Shown piece by piece: positions 35,391 through 45,214 of a stretch of 64,000 bases of DNA (positions within the stretch are counted from its first letter, which is position 1; every line of letters begins with the position of its first letter). The notes beneath the pieces are model-generated. The model did not search any database. It saw nothing but the letters and a program-made list of their open reading frames with translations, and was not told the origin of the DNA. The DNA comes from JANQOH01 sp965201155 (GTDB lineage: Bacteria; Pseudomonadota; Alphaproteobacteria; UBA7887). Both the position numbers and the translations under genes were made by a program. The stretch covers positions 2,862,782 through 2,926,781 of the forward strand of contig OZ241752.1 in assembly GCA_965201155.1 (NCBI GenBank). Reading direction: 5' to 3'.

Positions 35391-36847
35391 ACCGTTTCTC
35401 CTGCTTGTCGCGCCTTCGCAGCGGAAGGCATGGACAGTGTGACGCGCGCACCGCCGCCGGGCGCCGCGCGGAAATCCAGTGTTCCGTCATGAAGCTCACA
35501 GATCTTGTACGCAAACGGGATACCCAGACCGTGGCCGTGTGTCTTGGTAGTATGTCCGGGAAGCGGGCCTCCCGGTTCGGGCGTAAACGCTAATCCAGGA
35601 CCCTGATCTTCGATCGCTATCCAGCATTGATCATTCTGCTGGCCGACCGTGAGTGTGATCGCACCGTTCCGGGGTGATGCTTCCACGGCGTTGGCAAACA
35701 GCCCGTAAAGGGCCTGTTCCGTAAGTCGGCTATCAAGCGAAGCAGTGCCGCCATTTTCCCAGTTCCGTCGAGCAATGCGTACCGCCTTGTCGTCGAGTTT
35801 TGCCGACAACATTGTCAGGGCTTGGTCGGCGCAATCGGCCAGCGCCGCATCCGTTCGCCACACCTTGTGGGGGTCGAGATAGACGAGCAGTGCGTCGAGC
35901 CAATGGCTCAACCGGTCGACGGCTCCCTGGATGCCGCGCGCGGTATCGTTGTCCAGTAATTGTGCGGCTGCGCGAATTCCGGCGAGGGGATTGCGTATAT
36001 TGTGGGCGATCACGGGGACCAGTGCGCCAAGGGCCGCTTGTTTCTCGCTGCGCACCAGCGCGGCGCGGTATTGCGCGAGATCGTCCGCCATGCGGTTGAT
36101 AGCGCGTTGCAAGGTGACCATTTCACCCGCGCCGGTTTCGTTGGCGCGATGATCGAAACGCCCTTCGCCATATGCTGTCATGGCGTCGAGCAAGTCCGCC
36201 AATGGTCTAATGAGTGCGCGAGTCAGGAAGCCGCGCGAGACAAGAAGAAGCAGAATTGCGAGGCCGGTGGGTGCGGCGAGTACGATAAAGGCGAGGCGGG
36301 TACGGTCTGCGACTCGCGTCGCCAGATCGCGCTCCGAGCCGAACAAGGTGGTTTCGGCGGCTTCCAGCGCCCGCTCGACCCCCGACAGTGCGCTGCCTTC
36401 AAACCGGGTGTCGAGAAGTTCAAGGCGTTCCGATTCGGCGATATCGCCTGATGGACGCTCCATCACTTCCTTGCCGATGGCGCCGCTCTCGCCCAAGGCG
36501 AGGGAAAGCGTAGTGACAGCCTCATGTTCGGCGTCGGTTGTCGTCAGCTCGCCCAGTTTCCTGAGCTTGTCCTTGATTGCGGAGTCGTAGGCATCGAATT
36601 GCTCTTGCGCCGCCGGGTCTTGCAGGAAGTGGTAGTCGAAAATTTCCTTGGTTTGGCGATGAAGATCGCCGCGCAGTGCGGCGGCGAGTTGCCGAAACGA
36701 TTCGATGCGTCGTGCTTCCGCTGCCCACTCGGAATTGAGTGCGAGACCAACCGTGCCGACGGCGCCGGTGACGGCGACCAATAGCAGCAGCACCAACCCG
36801 TAGATCATCTGCAACGCACGCAGCGAACGAATCCGTTTCAACGGCAT
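35387..36847 (-). CDS. Sensor histidine kinase (NtrB/ZraS-like partner)
   Basis: This 486-aa membrane kinase has helices near residues 14-36 and 186-204 with a periplasmic helical sensor between them, then a HAMP-like segment. The H box VPVIAHNIRNPLAGIR holds His282, the N box is YGLFANAVEAS, and ATP-lid motifs are IAIEDQGPGLA and GHGLGIPFAYKI. It should phosphorylate the regulator whose gene overlaps its 3' end. The signal is unknown. No gene is found in the 190 bases before it. Confidence 0.9.
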   Translation of the reverse strand: MPLKRIRSLRALQMIYGLVLLLLVAVTGAVGTVGLALNSEWAAEARRIESFRQLAAALRGDLHRQTKEIFDYHFLQDPAAQEQFDAYDSAIKDKLRKLGELTTTDAEHEAVTTLSLALGESGAIGKEVMERPSGDIAESERLELLDTRFEGSALSGVERALEAAETTLFGSERDLATRVADRTRLAFIVLAAPTGLAILLLLVSRGFLTRALIRPLADLLDAMTAYGEGRFDHRANETGAGEMVTLQRAINRMADDLAQYRAALVRSEKQAALGALVPVIAHNIRNPLAGIRAAAQLLDNDTARGIQGAVDRLSHWLDALLVYLDPHKVWRTDAALADCADQALTMLSAKLDDKAVRIARRNWENGGTASLDSRLTEQALYGLFANAVEASPRNGAITLTVGQQNDQCWIAIEDQGPGLAFTPEPGGPLPGHTTKTHGHGLGIPFAYKICELHDGTLDFRAAPGGGARVTLSMPSAAKARQAGETV

Positions 36848-37034
36848 CGGGCTTCACCAAGCTCGGCAACTATTCGTGACTGGCTGATTATAACCGATTC
36901 ATCGCAGACGAGGCATAAGTTCGACAGGACGCTGAGTTCCTGAGGCGCTATGGGAAGGTTGAGTCCAGAGTTTACAATTTGGAAGCGTCTTCGAATTTAT
37001 ATGAACATGAATATTTTGGCGCTCTATCACCGTG

Positions 37035-37283
37035 CTAGCGATCCATGCCGACGGCCTCGCGATAGAGTTCAAGCAGCGCTTCCTGTTCCGCTCTCTCGTC
37101 GTTGTCCATTTTGCGCAGGCGCACAAGCTGACGAATGATCCTGGCGTCGAAGCCGGCCAGTTTCGCCTCCGTATAGACGTCGCTGATGTTGCCGGCGATG
37201 GCCGCTTTTTCTTCTTCAAGGGTTTCAATGCGTTCGATGAACGTACGCAACTGATCGCCTGCAATCTCGTCGCCGACCGCCAT
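37035..37283 (-). CDS. gapR: GapR family nucleoid-associated protein (DUF2312)
   Basis: At 82 aa, starting MAVGDEIAGDQLRTFIERIE, with EEEKAAIAGNISDVYTEAKLAGFDARIIRQLVRLRKMD. This DUF2312 protein matches GapR, a small alphaproteobacterial protein that clamps overtwisted DNA. I use ATG 37283; the frame upstream lacks similarity. GapR is nearly confined to alphaproteobacteria, so it is also a taxon marker here. Confidence 0.88.
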   Translation of the reverse strand: MAVGDEIAGDQLRTFIERIETLEEEKAAIAGNISDVYTEAKLAGFDARIIRQLVRLRKMDNDERAEQEALLELYREAVGMDR

Positions 37284-37406
37284 ATTCCTAATCTCCTGTA
37301 ATGATCTCGACAAAGCCGGCCTTTGCTGCGCGGGTGATTTGCGCAATCATGAACCGTTGACGCCAACCGTGCGCGCCGCGGCGGCGCGAGCCAGGGAGGA
37401 TCAATC

Positions 37407-37997
37407 ATGCCGCGGATACTGGTTACGATTCTTGTTGTCTTTGCCGGCCTCGTCGCCGGCACCGCGAGAGCCGAAGAGTTCATCACCGGCCGGCTTCTGG
37501 TTGCTGCGCCCTCGATGCCTGATCCGCGCTTCGCCCAAACCGTCATATACATGTGTGTGCATGACGAGAACGGTGCATTTGGTCTGGTGCTCAACCGTCG
37601 CATGGGACTTGTTCCGGGGACAGTAGTCGCGGGACGGTTGGGCCTGGATGTCGAAGGCTCGGATGCGCTTGTGGCCGTACATTGGGGCGGTCCTGTCAGT
37701 CCCGGCCGGGGATTTATCCTGCATAGCGATGACTACACATCCGAGTCGACGGTTCCGGTTGCCGACAGTATTGCGTTTTCGGTGGACCCCGAGGCCATGG
37801 CCGCGCTGGTTACGGACACCGGTCCGGGGCAAGCGATGTTCGTACTTGGCTTTTCCGGCTGGGCCCCCGGCCAATTGGAACGCGAACTTGGGCAGGACGA
37901 CTGGGTTGTCGTGCGCGCCGACGCAGCGTTCGTATTCGAAGAAGAGCCGGACGCCATGTGGCAGGCTGCGTTCGACCGGGTCGAAATCGCGCTGTAG
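37407..37997 (+). CDS. YqgE/AlgH family protein with an N-terminal signal peptide
   Basis: The 196-aa protein has the YqgE core: FITGRLLVAAPSMPDPRFAQTVIYMCVHDENGAFGLVLNRRMG and VHWGGPVSPGRGFILH, then FVLGFSGWAPGQLERELGQDDW. It starts, however, with MPRILVTILVVFAGLVAGTARA, a clear signal peptide with an ARA cleavage site. Most characterised YqgE proteins are cytoplasmic, so export would be unusual. Function is unestablished for the family. Confidence 0.85.
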   Translation: MPRILVTILVVFAGLVAGTARAEEFITGRLLVAAPSMPDPRFAQTVIYMCVHDENGAFGLVLNRRMGLVPGTVVAGRLGLDVEGSDALVAVHWGGPVSPGRGFILHSDDYTSESTVPVADSIAFSVDPEAMAALVTDTGPGQAMFVLGFSGWAPGQLERELGQDDWVVVRADAAFVFEEEPDAMWQAAFDRVEIAL

Positions 37998-38030
37998 CTC
38001 GGCCGGTCCGCCAACGGACCGCTCGGAGAT

Positions 38031-38107
38031 TGGCGCGCCCGGGAAGATTCGAACTCCCGACCCCCAGGTTCGTAGCCTGGTGCTCTATCCAGCTGAGCTA
38101 CGGGCGC
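38031..38107 (-). tRNA. tRNA-Arg (ACG anticodon), CCA encoded
   Basis: On the minus strand, GCGCCCG at 38107-38101 pairs with CGGGCGC at 38041-38035, with discriminator G (38034) and encoded CCA (38033-38031). The anticodon stem CCAGG/CCTGG encloses CTACGAA, giving anticodon ACG. The T loop TTCGAAT and a D arm with AGCTCAGCTGGATAGAGC are present. All features are those of bacterial tRNA-Arg(ACG). Confidence 0.96.
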
Positions 38108-38199
38108 AACACTACCCAACCTCCTCGCCGAAGGGGAGGCAGGCAGGCGGCGAACCCTAGTCAATGACTGTGAAAGACGCAAGCAGACGTTGGCGCGGG

Positions 38200-39627
38200 T
38201 CATGGAAGCTTCAACAGTGCGCGCACCACCGCCCGGGTTCGGCCGCTAAACAGCGCACTGGTGAAATACGCGCCTGCTGCGCGCTTTCCGACTTCCGACA
38301 AGGTGGGGTAGGGAGCGATGACACCGGCCATGGTGCCGATTCGCTGGCGGCCCTGGATCATCAAGGCCCAGGGTAAAATCATTTCGCCCGCATGTGCGCC
38401 GGCGATGGATGCGCCGACCACGCGGCCCCGGCGGGAGGTTATGACTTTCACCAGACCCTCGGTGCGTCGTTCGGCCTGTGCGCGGTCGTTCTCGGCGAAT
38501 GGCCAGCGTACCACCTTGCAGTCGGGATGGGCGCCTGCGCGCGCCTGGGCTTCGGTCAACCCCACCTGTGCCACTTCGGGATCGGTAAAGGTGCACCACG
38601 GCACCGCCCGGTAATCGACCTTTGCAGGCAGGCGGAACAGGGTGCGGCGAATCACGATTCCCGCCTGATAGGCTGCCATATGCGTGAACTGATAGGGGCC
38701 GGCGACATCCCCGATTGCGAATATCTTGCGGTTGGATGTGCGGAGGCTTGAATCCACCTCTATGGCGCGCCGGGTTGTACGTATCCCGGCTTCGTCGAGG
38801 CCCAGACCGTTCATGTTGGCCTTGCGGCCGACTGCGATCAGTAAGTGCGAGCCTTCGATACGAACCAGCGCGCCCTCCCTTTCACCGACCGCCGTGACAC
38901 TGCCGCTGCTATTCTCGAACGACTTGATCGGAGTGTCGTTCAGTATGTCTATCCCTTCGGCGGCGAGGCGGTTCAACGCGATGGCGGAGATTTCCGGGTC
39001 GTCCTTGGGGAAGGGTTTGCTGCGGACAAGGACGGTGACACGAGCACCCAGGCGGCGGTGAGCCTGGGCCATTTCCAGGCCGATCGGCCCGCCGCCCAGG
39101 ACCAACAGATGTTCCAGATTCTCTTTATTGTCGAAAATCGTTTCGTTGGTAAACCACGGCACGTTGTCGAGGCCAGGTGTCGGGGGCACGACCGGAGAAG
39201 ACCCTGTTGCCACCACATAGCGCTTGGCGCGGATTTCAAAGTCGCCAGCGACGACGCAATCGGGCCCGGTGAACTGCCCGTGCTCCTGGATGACCCGGAC
39301 GCCCAGACCCTCGAACCGTTCGACCGAGTCATGGGGGGCGATGGCAGCGATGACACCGTGCACGTGGTCGTGCACCCGAGCGAAATCCACTTCGGGTTCG
39401 ACACTGCTGATCCCGTAGTGATGGGCGTCGCGAAACGCTTGGGCGACGTGACCGGCCGCGAGCAGCGATTTCGACGGTACGCAACCGTAGTTCAGGCAGT
39501 CGCCGCCCATTTTTCCGCGTTCGATGAGGACCACGCGGGCGCCCATCTGGCTCGCTCCGGCGGCGACAGACAGTCCGCCCGATCCCGCGCCGATCACGCA
39601 AATGTCGGTCTTGATGGTTTTTGTCAT
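38200..39627 (-). CDS. FAD-dependent disulfide-oxidoreductase-like protein (DLDH/MerA group)
   Basis: I start at ATG 39627 (MTKTIKTDICVIGAGSGGLSV), giving 475 aa. The FAD Rossmann motif, the redox-active pair GGDCLNYGCVPSK, the NAD motif HLLVLGGGPIGLEMAQAHRRLG and the second FAD site FAIGDVAG are intact. At the C-terminus, where dihydrolipoamide dehydrogenases have a His-Glu dyad (HPTxSE), this protein reads PYPTLSE, a Tyr in place of the His, as in MerA-like relatives. It is not a standard DLDH. No 2-oxoacid dehydrogenase genes are nearby. Confidence 0.85.
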   Translation of the reverse strand: MTKTIKTDICVIGAGSGGLSVAAGASQMGARVVLIERGKMGGDCLNYGCVPSKSLLAAGHVAQAFRDAHHYGISSVEPEVDFARVHDHVHGVIAAIAPHDSVERFEGLGVRVIQEHGQFTGPDCVVAGDFEIRAKRYVVATGSSPVVPPTPGLDNVPWFTNETIFDNKENLEHLLVLGGGPIGLEMAQAHRRLGARVTVLVRSKPFPKDDPEISAIALNRLAAEGIDILNDTPIKSFENSSGSVTAVGEREGALVRIEGSHLLIAVGRKANMNGLGLDEAGIRTTRRAIEVDSSLRTSNRKIFAIGDVAGPYQFTHMAAYQAGIVIRRTLFRLPAKVDYRAVPWCTFTDPEVAQVGLTEAQARAGAHPDCKVVRWPFAENDRAQAERRTEGLVKVITSRRGRVVGASIAGAHAGEMILPWALMIQGRQRIGTMAGVIAPYPTLSEVGKRAAGAYFTSALFSGRTRAVVRALLKLP

Positions 39628-39650
39628 GGGATACCGCTGCTTGGCCGGTC

Positions 39651-41441
39651 TCAATGTCGAAGTGCGTGGGACTCGCCGTCCAGCTCGTCTATCAGCCCGG
39701 AAATCACCGCAAGACCCTTGTGCCAGAAGGCTGGATCGCGGGCGTCGAGTCCAAACGGCGCGAGGAGTTCGCGATGACGCAGTGCACCGCCCGCGCCCAG
39801 GATATCGCGGTACCGCTCCTCGAACCACTCGGAGCGCGATTCCCGATACACGGCGTAAAGTGCGTTAGCGAGACAGTCTCCGAAAGCATAAGCATAGACA
39901 TAAAACGGTGTATGGACGAAATGCGGAATATACGACCAATAGACACGATATGAGTCGTCCAGCCGTACTGCGGGCCCGAGGCTTTCCGACTGCACACTCA
40001 TCCAGAGATCGCCGATTTCATCGGGGGTCAGTTCGTTCTCGGCACGACGGCGGTGGAAGCGGCGTTCGAATTCGCAGAATGCCGCTTGCCGGATCACCGT
40101 GTTCAGCATGTCCTCTGCCTTGGCGGCGATCAGGACACGACGGCGCACCGGGTCGGTCTCGGTGTCGAGCAGAGACCGGAAAGTGAGTTGTTCGCCGAAG
40201 GTGCTTGCCGTTTCCGCCAGTGTCAACGGTGTTTCCGCCATGAGAACACCTTGCTGTGCGGCAAGGACCTGATGCACACCATGGCCGAGTTCATGGGCCA
40301 GGGTCATCACATCGCGGGTGCGCCCATGATAGTTCAGCAAGATATAGGGATGCGCGGAAGGTACGGTCGGATGCGAAAACGCGCCGGGCGCCTTGCCGGG
40401 ACGTGGCGGCGCGTCGATCCAGCCCTCTTCGAAGAAGCGCTGGCCGATGCCGGCGAGAGCCGGGGAAAAACGCTCCCAGGCATCCAGAACGATGGCACGC
40501 GCTTCGTTCCACGGGACCCGCCGATCATCATCGTCGGGCGGTGGCGCGTTGCGGTCCCAATAATCCAGTGCTGACACGCCAAACCACCGGGCCTTGATGG
40601 CGTAATATCGGTGTGACAGAGAGGGATACGCCTCGCGCACCGCTGTAAGCAGGGCTTCGACAACCTCATTCTCTACCCGATTTTCGAGATTTCGGCGTGA
40701 TATGGGTTGCGGCAAGGAACGCCACCGGTCTTCTATCGCCTTGTCTTTCGCCAGTGTATTGATGACAAGGGAGAAGGTGTGGATATTGTCGGACAGGACA
40801 TCAGCCAGCGCGCGGGCGATATCCCGTCTCGCCGCCGGGTCTTTCGACGACAGGAGATCGAGGGCCTGCGTGCAGGTGAGCTGGTCGCCGCGAAATGGAA
40901 CACGAAGGCGAGCCATTGTCTCATCGAACAGGCGCACCCATGCCGATCCGCCGGCTACCTGCTTCTCGTGAAGCAGACGTTCGATCTCATCGGACAATTG
41001 GTGCGGGCGAAACATGCGGATGTCCCGAAGCCAGGGGGCATAGCGGGCCAGAGCGGGCGATTGGAGCCTGGAATCCAGCACCTCGTCATCGATGCGGTTG
41101 AGCTCCAGCGTGACGAACAGCATGTCTACGGCGATGGTGTTGGTGCGTTCCTGCATGGATTGCAGGAACTGCCCGGCTTGGGTGTCGCTCATGTCATCGG
41201 CATGATGCAGCGACGCGTAACTCATCACCCGGCCGAGTGTTTCGCTCAGCCACTCATATTCGGCGATGACTTCGGCAAGCGCCGTGCCGTCAAGGTCGGC
41301 AAGTTGCCCGCGGCAGCGTTTGGCGAGTGCGCGGGCGCGCGTTTCCGCGGCTGCCAGATCAGCGGCGAGGGCGGATGAGTCGGGTCCGTCGTAGAGATGT
41401 TCGAGTTGCCATTCCGGCAGGTTCCGTGTTTCGCCGCTCAT
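39651..41441 (-). CDS. pepF: Oligoendopeptidase F family M3 metallopeptidase
   Basis: I start at ATG 41441 (MSGETRNLPEWQLEHLYDGPDS) with GGGGAG upstream, giving 596 aa. The zinc motif HELGHGVH lies near residue 383. The helix-rich bowl typical of M3 peptidases is present, with SAHPYILLNYHGRTRDV just before it and a C-terminal GVYLYAYAFGD-like segment (PFYVYAYAFGDCLANALY). The enzyme should cleave short peptides in the cytoplasm. Confidence 0.92.
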   Translation of the reverse strand: MSGETRNLPEWQLEHLYDGPDSSALAADLAAAETRARALAKRCRGQLADLDGTALAEVIAEYEWLSETLGRVMSYASLHHADDMSDTQAGQFLQSMQERTNTIAVDMLFVTLELNRIDDEVLDSRLQSPALARYAPWLRDIRMFRPHQLSDEIERLLHEKQVAGGSAWVRLFDETMARLRVPFRGDQLTCTQALDLLSSKDPAARRDIARALADVLSDNIHTFSLVINTLAKDKAIEDRWRSLPQPISRRNLENRVENEVVEALLTAVREAYPSLSHRYYAIKARWFGVSALDYWDRNAPPPDDDDRRVPWNEARAIVLDAWERFSPALAGIGQRFFEEGWIDAPPRPGKAPGAFSHPTVPSAHPYILLNYHGRTRDVMTLAHELGHGVHQVLAAQQGVLMAETPLTLAETASTFGEQLTFRSLLDTETDPVRRRVLIAAKAEDMLNTVIRQAAFCEFERRFHRRRAENELTPDEIGDLWMSVQSESLGPAVRLDDSYRVYWSYIPHFVHTPFYVYAYAFGDCLANALYAVYRESRSEWFEERYRDILGAGGALRHRELLAPFGLDARDPAFWHKGLAVISGLIDELDGESHALRH

Positions 41442-41557
41442 GCTGCTCCCCTGTGTGTCAAAGGGCATATAGATAATGGAACGGCGTGCGCCAACCTCTG
41501 TCGAGCGGCGACGCCCTGAAATCGACGCGAAAAGCGACACAGTGAGGAGGTATGGCG

Positions 41558-43351
41558 ATGAAGATCGATACATGGCCTAATCTGGCGGCGATGTTCTTCG
41601 CTCAAGCGGAACGTCTGGGAGAAAAGCCGTATCTCTGGCAAAAGCGGGAGGGGGCGTATCAGTCTCTCTCCTGGCGCGAAACGGCCGAGCAGGTGCATGC
41701 TCTGGCGGGCGCACTGAAACAGGGCGGACTGGAGCCGGGCGATCGCGTCGTACTGTGTTCGGAGAACGCGCCGCATTGGGCCATCGCCGATTTTGCGATC
41801 ATGACTGCGGGCGGGGTCACGGTGCCTGCGTATACCACGAATACCCCGCGGGATCATGCGCATGTGATTGCGGATTCGGGCGCTGTCATGGCCATTGTTT
41901 CGCGTGAGGCATTCGCCCGGAGTCTTCTTGACGGCGCACGCGATGCCCAAGGATTGCGCCGGATCATTACGGTCGAGCCGGTGGCGGGGGCAGGGCCCGT
42001 TGAGGTGGTGAACTGGAATGACGCGCTGGCGGCGGGCACCGGTGTGGCGCTGGATGATCCCGCACAAATCGACGCCGATGCGCTGGCGTGTCTCATCTAC
42101 ACTTCCGGTACCGGCGGTGCGCCGAAAGGCGTGATGCTGAGCCACAGGGCCATACTCGCCAATTGTGTCGGCGCGCATGACCTGTTGCGCGAACTGGGTC
42201 TCGGGGAGGAAGTATTCCTGTCCTTTCTGCCATTGTCCCATGCCTATGAGCATTCATGCGGTTTGATGTTTCCGACGGCGATCGGAGCAGAAATCTATTA
42301 CGCCGAAAGCATCGAGACATTGTCGGTCAATCTGGGCGAGGCGAGACCGACGATCATGACTGCGGTGCCGCGTCTCTATGAGGTCATGCGGCAGCGTATT
42401 CTGACGGGCGTTGCACGTCAGGGAGGTTTCAAGGCGGCGCTGTTTCGGCGGGCGGTGGCGCTGGGCCGCAAGCGCCGTGACGCGCCGGAGACGTTTGGCA
42501 CGGCGGATCGCCTTGTGGATATGGTGGTTGATCGTCTGGTGCGGGAAAAGGTGCGCGCCCGCTTCGGGGGGCGGCTCAAGGCGCTGGTTTCCGGCGGTGC
42601 GCCGTTGAACCACGATGTGGGCATGTTTTTCACCGCGCTCGGACTGCGGCTCCTGCAAGGCTACGGACAGACCGAGGCCGCGCCGGTCGTCAGTTGCAAT
42701 CCGGCGCATGACATCAGACTGGACACAGTGGGCCGCGCGTTGACCGATGTCGAGGTACGCACTGCCGAAGACGGCGAAATTCTGGTGCGCGGCCCGCTTC
42801 TGATGGACGGGTATTGGGGCCGCCCCGACGCGACGGCGGAGGTGCTGCGCGACGGTTGGCTGCATACGGGCGACATCGGCGAGATCGACGGCGACGGGTA
42901 TATTCGGATCACGGATCGCAAGAAGGACGTTATCGTCAATTCGGGCGGTGACAATATCTCGCCGCAGAGGGTCGAGGGGATCCTGGCGCTGGAACCGGAA
43001 ATCGAGCAGGCCATGGTGGTCGGAGACCGGCGCCCGCATCTTGTCGGCCTCATCGTGCCCTCGGATGAGTTCATCAAGGCATGGGCGCGTGAAAATGATA
43101 CTGCCTCCGACCTGTCCGCGTTTGCGTCCGACACAGGGTTTTGCGCTGCGCTGGGCGACGCGGTGGACAGGGCCAATGGCGGGCTGTCCGTCATCGAGAA
43201 AGTCAAGCGCTTCGCGGTTGCACGGGAGCCGTTTTCCACTGACAACGCCATGATGACGCCGACGATGAAAATCCGCCGCCACGAGGTAATGAAACACTAT
43301 GGCGACGCGCTTGAAGGATTGTATCCGTCGAGCGGCCGGGCGGCAGGGTGA
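41558..43351 (+). CDS. Long-chain acyl-CoA synthetase (AMP-forming)
   Basis: The enzyme adenylates fatty acids and transfers them to CoA. I start at ATG 41558 (MKIDTWPNLAAMFFAQAER) because AGGAGG (41545-41550) lies seven bases upstream; an ATG six bases earlier is too close. Motifs are LIYTSGTGGAPKGVMLSH, GYGQTEAAPVVS, RDGWLHTGDIGE and DRKKDVIVNSGGDNISPQRVE. At 597 aa it is a normal long-chain or FadD15-like length. The numerous acyl-CoA dehydrogenases in the window would use its products. Confidence 0.93.
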   Translation: MKIDTWPNLAAMFFAQAERLGEKPYLWQKREGAYQSLSWRETAEQVHALAGALKQGGLEPGDRVVLCSENAPHWAIADFAIMTAGGVTVPAYTTNTPRDHAHVIADSGAVMAIVSREAFARSLLDGARDAQGLRRIITVEPVAGAGPVEVVNWNDALAAGTGVALDDPAQIDADALACLIYTSGTGGAPKGVMLSHRAILANCVGAHDLLRELGLGEEVFLSFLPLSHAYEHSCGLMFPTAIGAEIYYAESIETLSVNLGEARPTIMTAVPRLYEVMRQRILTGVARQGGFKAALFRRAVALGRKRRDAPETFGTADRLVDMVVDRLVREKVRARFGGRLKALVSGGAPLNHDVGMFFTALGLRLLQGYGQTEAAPVVSCNPAHDIRLDTVGRALTDVEVRTAEDGEILVRGPLLMDGYWGRPDATAEVLRDGWLHTGDIGEIDGDGYIRITDRKKDVIVNSGGDNISPQRVEGILALEPEIEQAMVVGDRRPHLVGLIVPSDEFIKAWARENDTASDLSAFASDTGFCAALGDAVDRANGGLSVIEKVKRFAVAREPFSTDNAMMTPTMKIRRHEVMKHYGDALEGLYPSSGRAAG

Positions 43352-43363
43352 GGATACCGGGGA

Positions 43364-44032
43364 ATGGAGACGTTCGAGAGTTTTCAATGCCGGGCTGCGG
43401 AGCGCCACGGCGGCGCCGATGCGGTGGTCGCGCTGCTGCCGGAACAGGTCGGTGTGCAAGTGCTGCGGGAACGAAGCGACGACCGGTATTTGTCGCTTCT
43501 GAGCCTGCGTGTCTTTTCCGCCGGTCTCAAGCATTCGATGGTCGAGGCGAAGTGGCCGGCATTCGAGGAAGTGTTCTTCGGATTTGATTTGCGCCAGGTG
43601 GGCGCGATGCCCGAACCGGATGTCGAGGCATTGATGAGTGACCGGCGGTTGATCCGTCACTGGCCGAAATTGTCGTCGGTCCCTGTGAATGCGCGGGCAA
43701 TGTCGGAGATTGTGAGGGAGGCCGGAAGTTTTGGCCAGTGGCTTGCCGACTGGCCAGTCGAGGATATTGTCGGCTTGTGGGCGGAACTGGGCAAGAGGTT
43801 CAAGCAGATGGGCGGCGCGTCGGCGCCGTATTTCCTTCGCATGGCGGGAAAGGACACGTTCGTGCTGTCGCCCGATGTCGTGCGGGCATTGGTGGAGGCG
43901 GGAGTCGTGGAGCGGAAGCCGAGCGGGAAGCGTGATTTTCAGCGGGTGCAGGCTGCATTCAATGCATGGGCCGCTGAGTCAGGTGCGTCACTCTCCGCGA
44001 TGAGCCGAACATTGGCGTTTGCGATGGATTGA
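43364..44032 (+). CDS. DNA-3-methyladenine glycosylase I-like (Tag family) protein
   Basis: The 222-aa product matches the Tag family around LSLLSLRVFSAGLKHSMVEAKWPAFEEVFFGFD and later FKQMGGASAPYFLRMAGKD. Tag removes 3-methyladenine from alkylated DNA. The N-terminus lacks the short Cys/His zinc-site sequence of typical Tag, so this is a divergent member and activity is unproven. It starts 12 bases after the acyl-CoA synthetase. Confidence 0.72.
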   Translation: METFESFQCRAAERHGGADAVVALLPEQVGVQVLRERSDDRYLSLLSLRVFSAGLKHSMVEAKWPAFEEVFFGFDLRQVGAMPEPDVEALMSDRRLIRHWPKLSSVPVNARAMSEIVREAGSFGQWLADWPVEDIVGLWAELGKRFKQMGGASAPYFLRMAGKDTFVLSPDVVRALVEAGVVERKPSGKRDFQRVQAAFNAWAAESGASLSAMSRTLAFAMD

Positions 44033-44043
44033 GGCGGTTGCGC

Positions 44044-44120
<77 letters not shown>

Positions 44121-44138
44121 GACTGCCGTGGGTTGTGG

Positions 44139-45191
44139 TCAAGCGGGCGTCAAGACGGCGCGCCCGACGATGGCGCCGGCGCGGAGTGCGTCCAGAACCT
44201 CATTGGCTTCGGCGAGGGGGTAGGTGCGCACAGGGATGGGGGCGACCTTGCCACTGCGCACCAACGCCATCATGTCGGCAAAGGCGTCCAGCGTGCCGAC
44301 CAGCGACCCCGAGATGGTAAGCGCTCGCAAGGGAAACATGGGGATCGGCATGGACATGCTGCCGCCGATCAATCCGACAATAACGATGCGCCCGCCCTTG
44401 CGGACGACGGAATTGGCGAAGGCGAAAGATGCATCGGAGCCGACAAAGTCAACCACGCCGGCGACGCCGCCCCCGGTTGCCCTGCGTACCGCCTTGGCGG
44501 CGGCGGGGTCGCCGCTGTCGAACGCCGCGGCGGCGCCTGCTGCAAGTGCTGCTTCGCGTTTCGTCGGGTCGATATCCGCCACCAGCGGGGCTTGCGGGAA
44601 GAGCGCCTGCGCGAAAGCGAGGCCGGCCATTCCCACACCGCCCATTCCGACGATCATGATCGGTTCACCGGTGTTCGGCTGGAGTTTGGTGAGGGCGCCC
44701 CAGGCGGTGATACCCGAACAGGCGTAGGTGGCTGCGAGCGCCGGGTCCACGCTGCCATAGGGGAACAGGTATTTGGCGTCGGGAACCAGGCAGTGGTCGG
44801 CGTAACCGCCGTGGATATTGACACCGATATTGCGCGGCCGGCCGCAGAGGTTTTCTTCCCCGCTGTCGCAGATTGCGCAATCGCCGCAACCGATCCATGG
44901 GTAGACGACCACGCGGTCGCCGAGGGAGGCGCTGTCGACTTCCGGCCCGGTGGCGACGATTTCTCCTTCGACTTCATGGCCGAGGGTGAAGGGCATCGGC
45001 CGGCCCGAAGTGATGTCGAGTTGACGGTCTCCGCCGAGGGAGAAGTGGCCATCCTGCAAGTGAATATCGCTGTGACACACGCCGCAATTGTGCACGCGGA
45101 CGAGAACCTCGCGCCCGGTCAACTCCGGCAGGGGCCGTTGGCCGGTCTTGAGCGGTGCGCCGTAGTCAGTGATTTCCTGGCAGTTGATCAT
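44139..45191 (-). CDS. Zinc-dependent alcohol dehydrogenase (MDR family)
   Basis: A 350-aa medium-chain dehydrogenase with catalytic zinc ligands in VHNCGVCHSDIH and LGHEVEGEIV, the structural zinc Cys cluster GCGDCAICDSGEENLC and the NAD motif IMIVGMGGVGMAGLAF. It oxidises alcohols or reduces aldehydes; the substrate is unknown. It reads toward the tRNA-Arg gene, 19 bases away. Confidence 0.9.
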   Translation of the reverse strand: MINCQEITDYGAPLKTGQRPLPELTGREVLVRVHNCGVCHSDIHLQDGHFSLGGDRQLDITSGRPMPFTLGHEVEGEIVATGPEVDSASLGDRVVVYPWIGCGDCAICDSGEENLCGRPRNIGVNIHGGYADHCLVPDAKYLFPYGSVDPALAATYACSGITAWGALTKLQPNTGEPIMIVGMGGVGMAGLAFAQALFPQAPLVADIDPTKREAALAAGAAAAFDSGDPAAAKAVRRATGGGVAGVVDFVGSDASFAFANSVVRKGGRIVIVGLIGGSMSMPIPMFPLRALTISGSLVGTLDAFADMMALVRSGKVAPIPVRTYPLAEANEVLDALRAGAIVGRAVLTPA

Positions 45192-45214
45192 TACTGGAAA
45201 TATTTATCTCTGTA

